A DNA stretch of 64,000 bases from Panicum virgatum (lineage: Eukaryota; Streptophyta; Magnoliopsida; Poales; Poaceae). This document shows positions 56,270-64,000 of this stretch, in pieces (position 1 is the first letter of the stretch; the number at the start of each line of letters is the position of its first letter). The stretch spans positions 8,625,015-8,689,014 of the forward strand of contig NC_053146.1 in the NCBI RefSeq assembly GCF_016808335.1, read 5' to 3'. Below the pieces are notes generated by a model, which saw only the letters and a list, made by a program, of their open reading frames with translations, made no database searches and was not told where the DNA came from. The translations under genes and the position numbers were made by a program.

Positions 56270-56740
56270 AACACCGGTTGAACCGACGTATAGAACTTGA
56301 ATACGTCGGACTAACCGGTGGTACAGAGCCGGCAGCAGCAAGCAGCAAGCACCGGTTGATCCGACGCCTTGGTTTGAATAGCGTCGGTTCAACTGGTGTG
56401 TGACGCCGGTTTAACCGACAAAATCAGAGACTGACGTTGGTGCAGTTGTCCAGAGGGGCAACAAAACACACCAAAACCATGCTGTGAGCACCGGTTAAAC
56501 CGACGTGCACCAATTGTCAAAGCCAAGTGCAGAGCACCGGTTCAACCGGCGCTAAGAAAAGTCAATACGCCGGTTAAACGACCCAAAACAGCACACACAG
56601 AAGCAACACCGGTCGATCCGACGCTAATGAAGACTGAAGCACTGGTGCATTCAACAGAAACGTCAAAAACCCTAGCAATAGAACCTTGTAGGCACCGGTT
56701 GATCCGACGACCTTGAACCCAAGCGTCGGTTCAACCGGTG
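56270..56740. repeat. Cluster of ACCGGTTNANCCGACG motifs in the Copia LTR
   Basis: About 14 copies of CACCGGTTGATCCGACG or its complement CGTCGGTTCAACCGGTG within 470 bases, in both orientations (for example 56272, 56350, 56384, 56490, 56536, 56612, 56694, 56722). Several have the exact form CCGG-N5-CCGG (CCGGTTCAACCGG at 56538). They lie in the LTR part absent from the left LTR. Confidence 0.9.
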
Positions 56741-57144
56741 CTGTCCAGAAACAGAGTCTAGAGCGTTTTCCAGCCTGCGACCATTGGAAATCTCGACGAT
56801 CGAAGGCTCAAATCAGGTCGAAAGCTCACCAAAATTTGCAGGTACGATCACAAAGACCTTGTGAATCTACCTACCAAAAGAAACGACGATTCACTCCATG
56901 GTTTGACAGGAATCGACGAAAAACCGAGCAAGAACGGGGTATTCTGGGTTTTCTAAAAACCGTGTTCTTGAAGACTCATGACCTCAGAGGGTTTTGGTAC
57001 TTGGTTAGGACGATTCAGGTCACACAAAAGAGCATCAAGTACCACAACAACAAGTAGAAGAACCCCAAAGCAAAGAACTCAAGAAATCAAGGGATTCATG
57101 CACCACGAGCTCCAAACGAACACGAGATCGATTTCAATCCAAAA

Positions 57145-58805
57145 GCGCCAATACGCAGAGAGCATAACTTTGATACACGCTCCTCTTGTTCTTGTTTTCT
57201 CCCCTCCCTGTCCCAAACCCTTATGTATAGCAGTAACACTACACGGGAACAATATATAGTAGGCAAAGACTAGTATCTACCCAGTGACTCGCATCAGTGT
57301 GACCTTTGGTGAGCTCAAGACGCCATGACACTGAAATCATGAGAGTGGGATGCCTCTAAGGAAGAAGCAAAGATGCTGAAACCAGAAGGGGCTAATGGCT
57401 AATATAATGCCACTGTCAGCCGCAGAACAATTTCTGGAGCAGCAGGCATATCAGAACCTCGAGGCTATATTGTGGGTGGTAACTAGCAAGTGGGTTGTCA
57501 CACGATAATCTGAGACCATTTTATATTATATTAGTTGCAATTTATTATTAAAAACACATGTATGCTAGAACAAACGAGTTACGGAGTTAAACTGAATCAT
57601 ATGATACGCACAATTGGTCAAGAGTACCCACATTCTTGTGTTCTAATTAGTGCCCATCGCACACGAAAGAGCATCAAGTACCACAACAACAAGTAGAAGA
57701 ACCCCAAAGCAAAGAACTCAAGAAATCAAGGGATTCATGCACCACGAGCTCCAAACGAACACGAGATCGATTTCAATCCAAAAGCCACGAGGGCACAAGG
57801 AGGGAAGGGCCTCCTTTCCCACACAAATTCAGTACACAACTCAAGAATTCATCCCTAAAACCCTAGAGAAGGAGAGGGAGAAGAACTTGAGAGAGAGAGC
57901 AGGGAGGAGATGGCGCCTGGCTCCTCTTCTTCTGTTATGTCCAGCGCGCACCACCCAGGAGGGGGCGCCTGCCTTTTTGTCCAGGGGCCAGCAGACCCAC
58001 CCAGCTGCCTCCCTCTCTTTCTTCTCCTCCAAGCCTTCCTCTAATGACTCAATTACCCCTAAGTGCTGAAATTAAACTACAAGGCCCTTAGGGGCAAAAC
58101 CGGAAAAGATACATTGAAGATCATCCGACGGCTGCGACGACTTGGAGTAGTTTGCTTCGACCCGACGCAATCTTCCCGATGTCGCCACGCGTCCTTTTGG
58201 AATCTTCGCGGGGGCAGTTTTGGGAAAACTGCCGAAACCGAGTTCGGGTGCGATTTTGGAGGAACCGCGAAACCTTCCCGCGCGATGTTTCCAGGCACAC
58301 CCGCCAAGCCCGATGTCGCCACGTGTCCGACCTCCCGCCGGAACCCTAGCGCTTTCGTCATCCCTGACGCCATCGCCATCTCTCTCCGACTCGGCCGACG
58401 TCGACGCATCCCAGCCGTTGGTTTTTCCCGAGCTACCAACAAACTCCACGCCGTCCCGCCTTGGCGCCAGGAGTGGATCGCAACGCGGCCCAGCAGTGGC
58501 CCAAGCATCTGGGCCGCCCTTCTCCACCGCACGGTCATCCGGTCGGGCCTCCAACGCCACCGCAAGGTCTCCCGCCTCCGCATGGTCGTCGAGCTTCCTG
58601 CCACCGCAACGCCGCCGCATGGTGCATCGGCACGTGCCTCGCTCTTGTCCAAACCATCTCGCTGCCACCGCGCCATCCGTGTACCTGCACACCACAGACC
58701 AAGAACTGGCGCAATCTCCACAGAGTCGCGACTACACACAGTTAGTCCACTCCACGTGTTGGCAATCACTCATCACACCAAGGAGCAGGCCTCCACTGCC
58801 TCTCA
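57145..58805. repeat. 1661-bp direct repeat, right copy
   Basis: Partner of 47048-48708. It contains miR2118-like module M (57340-57363, identical to L) and the last 1146 bases of the LTR, and ends at the element boundary. Confidence 0.9.
57237..57400 (+). ncRNA. miR2118-like module M (copy of L inside the 5' LTR)
   Basis: Identical by eye to module L at offset 10,097. Its presence inside an LTR is explained by the rearrangement of the Copia element and not by normal transposition. Confidence 0.3.
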
Positions 58806-59840
58806 CAAAGTTCCTCCTGCCGAGTAAATAAAAAATCAGCACATATAGAACTAGAACAGACAGTAGCCTCATGGAAGTTGTATGTGGAAGCCCCCAAAAC
58901 AAGAGCTCAGTGCATTTCGATTGATTTTAATTTTTAAGACAACAAGACAGATGCCACTGCAATTTTCTTTTTCAAAAATGCCCCGCGCTTTGAAAATACC
59001 CGTATAATTGTATAAATTGCACTTACATGGTAAAACATACGTATGTTCATATATGGATAAATGTATATCAGTATATCAATATGTATTTTTATATTCCTCC
59101 TACAAATTTGAGCAAATTAAGTATCTACAGATTGCATAGAGATCAATGATCCCTTCCAGCAGTAATTTACAGCTACCTGTAAAATGTACTTGTTTTTTTC
59201 TTCTCTATGCAAAGATGCCCATGAATTGGTATGCAGAAATACAAATGAACCCCCACTGTACATGGACACTCATTATGTAATTTTACTGTGCCCCATTTAT
59301 TGTTTCAGAAATTCTTCGTAGACCCTCACAGAATTATTAGTCTCTCCGCTATAAGCTTCTATGGCCCTACTGAAAATATTCAACACCAAACTGCAACGTG
59401 AATTAAAGGGCACAACGCTTAAAAGTTCCTGCAAGTCTAACATAACTGATAAAAACTAACCGGAAAGTTGCAGCACATCATGAATTTATAGCCACATCAT
59501 GAATCTATAGTTCATAGGGGGATCGGAAGCGAAATGCTCCAATGCACCTACTCACTTAAATCAATAGACCATCCAGGATGAACTGGAAAATCTGTTTCAC
59601 TCGCCCTGCTGCGTATATAGTAGTAAGCGCTAGCAGCAGAACTGGAGACCATGTCGAAGAATTGCATGCAAATGGCATTGCAATATAAGAATGGGATGCA
59701 TTGGGGAACAAAAAGGAGTAAAATAGATATATCTAGAGACACCAGCGGAACACTGATCGAGCAAGGCCTCCGTAGCAGTTCCACCTCATGAACAACCAAG
59801 AGCTAGCAGAAGCGATCTCAACTCCTAAGGGATCCAAAAG
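58806..59840. repeat. Host duplication, copy 1 (with module I)
   Basis: Starts AAGTTCCTCCTGCCGAGTAAATAAAAAATCAGCA and aligns along its length with 61205-62345, including CATTTCGATT, TACAAATTTGAGCAAATTAAGTATCTACAGATTG and CAACAGCTCCACC-type ends. There are scattered substitutions and gaps (the second copy has an extra 80-bp internal tandem repeat near 61540-61690). Confidence 0.85.
59590..59840 (+). ncRNA. miR2118-like module I (rightward)
   Basis: AAGAATGGGATGCATTGGGG at 59686-59708 is about 19 of 22 identical to the complement of a CAAUGCC-type miR2118 variant. GCGTATATAGTAG lies about 80 nt upstream (59610-59622). GTTCCACCTC near 59776 can pair with part of GAGG/GGAAC, but a full second arm is not evident. 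Module K is its duplicate. Confidence 0.47.
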
Positions 59841-60720
59841 AGCAGGCAGGATTTGGAATACCTGGCTCATCATATGGATCAGTTCTGGGAGAGGTCCTAG
59901 TTTTTTCTACCACTGTTGGATGCTACGTCTAGGTTGTTGTGATTTACAGTTTTGTTTCTTGTAAACAACTAAGGCTTCAATCTTCGCCTTGTAAACTGCG
60001 GTTTTGTTTCTTGTTGATATAACAATCACAGTATATATGTTTGAGAAAAAACAGCTCCACCTAATGAAGATGTTAACAATGCACAGTATATATGTTCGAG
60101 AAGAAAAAACAGCTCCACAAAATGATGATGTTCGCTTTCCTCTAAGACATCCATAGTACATTAGTACTCCTAAAATCTGCTCATGCCCCGAGACGAAGAA
60201 CCGTGGAACATCCGCAACGAATATGTTAACAGGTACAAGAGAATGAACCATGGAATGTCGTCAAGGAATACCCAAAAGATTGAGAAAGATGGAGCATCGC
60301 AATCGGTAGGGAAGAACAAGTATGGAAATTAGCAGGGGATACAATTTATCTTTATCAATCAATCTCTAGACCATCATTAGAGGAAGGCATGTGTGCTAAT
60401 CTCTAGACTAGCGGCATGGGAGGGGAGGGTAGTCGGCGGCAGGGGAGGAGGGGAGCTAGCGGTGTGAGAGGAGGGGAGGAAGAGAGAAGGACCGTGGTAG
60501 AGAGGGAGGGATGGACCGAGGGATGGAGAGAGGGGCCGAGAGGGGGAAAATTAGAGGGAGAGTGAGAGGAAGAGAGAAATGATGAGGTAATTGTATTATC
60601 ATCGGGTCATGTTATGAACTGACGGTGATGCCTATTGAACCTATTACCGCCAAGTTGTGTTACGAACCGGCGGTGATATCTGGTATCACTGTCGTTTGGT
60701 GTGTTGAGGCATTTGCAGTG
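59841..60720. other. Host sequence with GA-rich block and CACTA-like remnant
   Basis: 60405-60585 is a purine-rich G/A low-complexity tract (GGGAGGGG, GAGAGGGGCC). 60600-60720 has GACGGTGATGCC and CCGGCGGTGATAT repeats in the style of another CACTA sub-terminal family, but no terminal CACTA remains. 60000-60120 holds an imperfect 55-bp direct repeat (CAGTATATATGTTNGAGAA...AACAGCTCCAC). No gene recognised. Confidence 0.5.
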
Positions 60721-60734
60721 ACAGGTTTTTGTAG

Positions 60735-61200
60735 GAGTGTTCACGGTCATCTATTGCTCAAGTCTTTCCCCGCGTATAAGTAAAGTAACACAAATAAACT
60801 CGAGCACCATTGGCCAAGTTTTGTCTGGGTGATCGATGAGATTGCAGCCTGGTTTCGGGCAGGTTTTAGACGGCTTGAACTTGTGATTCATGCTTTGGGC
60901 AGATTACCAGGTCGCGCATCTGCAGCAATATAATCATCTTGTCTTGTCTTACCTGGTTGGTTTCACCTCTCTGAGACCAACTTGTTCATGCACTTTGTTT
61001 TCTCCTCCTTTTAATGTAAAACATGCTCAGGCACGGTCACAAAAAAAAAACAAGCTTTATCTAGAAAGAACACAAGGCTAGGATAGCACCCTACAGTAGC
61101 GATAATGGCAATGGGATACATCGAGGAAGAAACAAGAAGCCATACTGGACGGTAAAGCAAAACGAGCCATCAGTTTCTTGCTAGAAACCATCATTTTACC
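60735..61200 (+). ncRNA. miR2118-like module J (rightward)
   Basis: Core GGCAATGGGATACATCGAGG at 61106-61128, upstream block with CTATTGCTCAAGTCTTTCCCC and CGTATAAGTA (60771-60782). AGGAAGAAAC (61124-61133) pairs with GTTTCTTGCT (61166-61178 region) at nine of ten positions, extending the inner part of a hairpin as in module G. The outer part no longer pairs. It directly precedes the duplicated block 61205-62345. Confidence 0.45.
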
Positions 61201-61204
61201 AAAA

Positions 61205-62345
61205 GTTCCTCCTATGGAGTAAATAAAAAATCAGCATAGAACTAGAAAAGACAGCAGCCTCATGGTAGTTGTGGAGGCACCAAAAACATGAGCTCAAAGC
61301 ATTTCGATTCATTATAGATTTTAAAGACAAGACAGAGTCCACTGCAACTTTTCTTGTCCAAAAATGCCCTGCTCTTTGAAAATACCTTAATCGTATAAAT
61401 TGTGCTTACATGGTAACCTATGTTTCATCTGTGGATATATCTATCTGTATATCAATATGTATTTTTATATGATTCTCCTACAAATTTGAGCAAATTAAGT
61501 ATCTACAGATTGTATAAGGTCAATGATCCCTTCGGGTAGTAATTTACAGCTAGCTAGCTACCTTTGAAATGTAAAGTTCCTTTTCTTCTCTATACGAAGT
61601 TACCCATGAATTGGTAGTGGTTTACAGCTATCTACGTTTGAAATGTAAAGTTCCTTTTCTTCTCTATACAAAGCTACCCATGAATTGGTATGCAGAAATA
61701 CGGATGAAGACCCACTGTACAGAGGACATTCATTATGTAGTTTTCTTAGCGTATTCCCCTTTTATTTTTTTTAGCGTATTCCCCTTTTATTGTTTCAGAT
61801 ATTGTTGGTAGACCCCATAGATTTACTAGTCTGTCCACTATAAGCTTGATATATCCTACTAGAAATATTCAACACCACACCGAACGTAAATGTATACTAC
61901 ATATTTCCATCATATTAATGGTCACAACAACTTCATTCATTATGTGCCTTCAAGTAGTGTGCCATGTCGTTCTAACACATAACTGATAAAAACCAACCAT
62001 GAGGATGCAGTACATCAGGAAATTACCATTCATATATACGAGGGATCGGAAGTGAAATGCTCCAATGCGCACCTGCTCGCTTGAATCGATAACCATCCAC
62101 CAGATGAACGGGAGAAGCTCTCACTCGCCATGGTGCATATATAGTAGCAACTAGCAAGCGCTACCAGCAAAAATGGAGACCGTGTCAAAGAATGGCATGC
62201 AAATGGCGTATGGGAATGGGATGCGTTGGGGGAAAAAAGGAGAAAAATTGTTGTATCTTGAGACAGCGCTGGAGGATTGATCAAGCGAATTCTTTGCAAC
62301 AGCTCCACCTCATGAACAACCAAGAGCACAAGCGATCCCAACTCC
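61205..62345. repeat. Host duplication, copy 2 (with module K)
   Basis: Second copy of 58806-59840. Inside it, TAGTAATTTACAGCTAGC...TTCTTCTCTATACGAAG is repeated at 61545-61610 and 61610-61680, a local tandem duplication not present in copy 1. Confidence 0.85.
62090..62345 (+). ncRNA. miR2118-like module K (rightward)
   Basis: Core GGGAATGGGATGCGTTGGGG at 62211-62234 with CATATATAGTAG about 75 nt upstream (62137-62148). The neighbouring text (GAGACCGTGTCAAAGAATGGCATGCAAATGGC) matches module I. As in I, only one arm is well preserved. Confidence 0.47.
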
Positions 62346-62867
62346 TACCAACTTTTGTGTAGGGCTGGATATCAAGCCGAGCTGAGCTATACCAATAAGC
62401 AGAAATAGCAGCTCGGCTTGGCTCATTTGTAGCTCGAGCCAGCTCAATGGACCAAGCTGTAAGCATGTGACTGAAGCAGGATCTCTGTTTTAGAAAAAAA
62501 AAACTATATCTTCAGATTCCTGTGTTGCAACCGCGAAAAAAAAGCATTATATCAAAGACAGAGGGGTCGAAACTTGATTTCCACAAGTTAAGACCTGGAG
62601 CAAAGAAATTTCAATCAACAAGAAACCAACTTGCAAACTGGTGGCAATAATCAGCCATAACCACAAGGATGAAGAATCCGATGTGCAGAACAAACAAGGG
62701 ATCGGAAGACCCCGTTGCCAAAAACATGCTACCATACAGTGTATTGTAGAGCAATACCTTGCAAAGGACCATGTAGACAAACGATGGAAAAGCTGACGAC
62801 TTAGAGCATGGGCAATAGTTACGCCGACTGCCGGCTAGATGCATGCCATGATGATGATGGGTCCCAC
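62346..62867. other. Host sequence, no gene recognised
   Basis: Contains inverted short repeats around GAGCCGAGCTGAGCTA and AGCTCGGCTTGGCTCA (62378-62430) that could form a small hairpin. Open frames on the minus strand are short and without domains. Confidence 0.4.
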
Positions 62868-63436
62868 CACTACAAGAAAAATGGTCTTTCGTCCCTGTAT
62901 GTTAGCACCGGTCATTATTTGGTCCGGTACTAAAGTTGGCATGAAGCAATTTTAGTACCGGGTCAAAATTTGTAAGCCATCGAAGTCATTTTAGTACCCG
63001 TTCATAACACCACCCGGTACTAAAAGTCACATTTTAGTACCGGTTGGTGTTTCGATCCGGTACTAAAATGGCGCAGTCATTTAGTTCCGGTCAATGGCAC
63101 TGACCGGTACTAAAGGGTGACATTTAGTACCGGTCGGCGTCTTTGGTCCGGTACTAAATAGGCCTCTATGGTTACTTCAAAAAGAAAGCATCTCGTACTT
63201 AGTCATATGTGGTGCACAGCTTGAATGGTAAGAAACCTACACGTGAGGTTAGAGGTTGTGGGTTCGAATCCTCATAACCACATGCATTTTTTCTTCTCTG
63301 ATGACACATTTAATACCGGTTGAATCGACCGGTACTAACTTGGCACTCATTTAGTACCGGAGTGGGTGTACCGGTTGGGACATCCGGTACTAAAGGGGTC
63401 TCCCAACCGGTGCTAAAGCCCATTTTTCTAGCAGTG
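62868..63436. mobile_element. Small non-autonomous CACTA element (TTTAGTACCGG family), TSD CAC
   Basis: The ends CACTACAAGAAAAATGG (62868) and CCATTTTTCTAGCAGTG (63436) are near-perfect inverted repeats. CAC flanks both sides (62865-62867 and 63437-63439). TTTAGTACCGG repeats fill both halves. At 569 bp with sharper ends, it is younger-looking than its relative at 7695-8398. Non-coding apart from the tRNA-like segment. Confidence 0.95.
63210..63282 (+). other. tRNA-like 73-nt segment within the CACTA element
   Basis: The segment is 73 nt, the size of a tRNA. Its outer five bases pair (GTGGT with ACCAC). AACCT/AGGTT form a perfect 5-bp anticodon-type stem around the 7-nt loop ACACGTG. GGTTCGAATCC is a canonical pol III B box, and AGCTTGAATGGTAAGA resembles an A box. 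The T stem has only three pairs, and position 33 is C, not T. It is therefore a tRNA-derived relic or SINE-like insert and not a confident tRNA gene. Confidence 0.55.
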
Positions 63437-64000
63437 CACTGGCTCATCCAATAGCAGTGAGGAAAAGGCTTTTCCGCCCGCTTCAGCCGGTGCATGTTGA
63501 AACGACGGAAAAGCTGACGACTTAGGCGTGTGTCGTAGAGGTCTGTCATCTATTGCTCAAACGAAAAAACAAAGCGCAGCGGTGGCCATGCGCTCGATCG
63601 ATAGCAAAGAGGACGGATCGATGTGCTCGATGGAGACGACAGGGGCGAGCTAGAAATGCTCACCAGGAGAGGGGCGAGTGGGGGCACCGCGCCACCGCCT
63701 GCCTGCTACGAGACATAGGGAGCCGTGACGGGGATAATCAGGCAGTCGGATGGGGATTGCATCGTTAGCGTTAGCACTGGAGACTTAGAACGGATATTGG
63801 GCTGGGCCTGTCTATTGGGCTGATGGCCTGCTAGCCTTGGGAGTCACTGATGGCGCGGACGACGGAGCCCAAGATCCCAAACTCAAAGGCGCACCTCGGC
63901 AACACAACAGTTTCGAACGGCAAGCTAGCTTACAGGCCTTGCCGCCTTGCCGTCATTAGTCACCGAAGTTTCCGGAACGATGGATCGACGAACGAGGAAC
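63437..64000. other. Host sequence at the window edge
   Basis: GTCTGTCATCTATTGCTCAA at 63541-63560 repeats the promoter block of module J (60746-60761), so another module may have stood here, but no TATA or core follows. The rest is of mixed composition without recognised coding content. Confidence 0.45.

Larger units (their letters stand above)
47563..58805 (-). mobile_element. Copia LTR retrotransposon with full coding complement, mutated and rearranged
   Basis: Reads leftwards. 5' LTR 56040-58805 (with a 639-bp insertion), primer site 56026-56037, gag, protease, integrase, reverse transcriptase and RNase H down to 50228, polypurine tract at 48709-48720, truncated 3' LTR 47563-48708. The right flank continues in host sequence CAAAGTTCCTCC that is paralogous to 61208-61219. 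At least four in-frame stops and one frame change make it inactive. The LTR ends fit TG...CA in minus sense (TGAGAGGCAGTGG at 58805). Confidence 0.9.
56040..58805 (-). repeat. 5' LTR with a 639-bp chimeric insertion
   Basis: Full LTR sequence runs 56040-57146 and resumes after an inserted block. 57021-57146 (CACACAAAAGAGCATC...CCAAAAGC) is repeated at 57660-57785; between them lies the host-like segment 57147-57659, identical by eye to 47050-47562. Without the 639 bases the LTR would be about 2127 bp. Confidence 0.88.

Noticed and set aside
56270..56740. CRISPR-like array
   Set aside because: Motifs occur in both orientations with irregular spacing inside a plant LTR; no spacers of constant length and a eukaryotic context.
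63210..63282. Functional tRNA gene
   Set aside because: T stem pairs at only three positions, position 33 is C, and the sequence lies inside a transposon; described as tRNA-like instead.

Overview
This is repeat-dominated nuclear DNA from a grass (Poaceae), most likely a panicoid-type genome. The evidence is the set of grass transposon families present: CACTA elements with TTTGCCGTGTGC, TTTAGTACCGG or TTTTGTCCCGG sub-terminal repeats, solo LTRs of the TGTCACACCCGG...GGGTGTGACA type, and Copia elements primed by initiator tRNA-Met. I found no intact conventional protein-coding host gene. Nearly every long reading frame lies in a transposon, a GC-rich LTR or a simple repeat.

Layout. 1-6959: a large CACTA transposon with two leftward, broken genes. 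6960-12049: old host sequence made of two diverged copies of one unit, carrying a small CACTA element (7695-8398) and a poly(A)-tailed retroposon (about 9447-10470). 12050-26153: a solo LTR (target duplication GACCA) split by an 11.1 kb Copia-like element (12840 to about 23968) that has gag and an unknown 580-codon frame but no polymerase. 26544-30550: a short CACTA element split by a gag-only Gypsy-like element (26663-30519). 31171-32096: host sequence. 32097-35104: a probable solo LTR. 37144-39913: a second, uninterrupted solo LTR of the same family as 12050-26153 (target duplication CTCAT). 39914-47047: host sequence with a Copia LTR fragment and a CACTA element (44931-46079). 47048-58805: a full-coding-length but mutated Copia element with rearranged LTRs. 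58806-64000: host sequence containing a 1.1 kb duplication and another small CACTA element (62868-63436).

What holds the host sequence together is a family of about 13 short modules. Each contains a 22-nt core closely matching the complement of miR2118, the 22-nt trigger of reproductive phasiRNAs in grasses. Several have a TATA-like box about 90-200 nt upstream, and two can be folded by hand into decayed hairpins. Modules left of about 42 kb point left; those right of 44 kb point right. I read the window as a decaying MIR2118-type (or 21-PHAS) cluster used as a landing site by transposons.

A second unexpected pattern is that three unrelated LTR elements each carry their own dispersed motif of one common design, CCGG-N5-CCGG: AACTT in the first Copia, TTCAA/TTGAT in the second, TCAGA in the Gypsy-like element. 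In two of them the motif extends into the gag reading frame. Splice sites, module boundaries and hairpins were read by eye and not computed.
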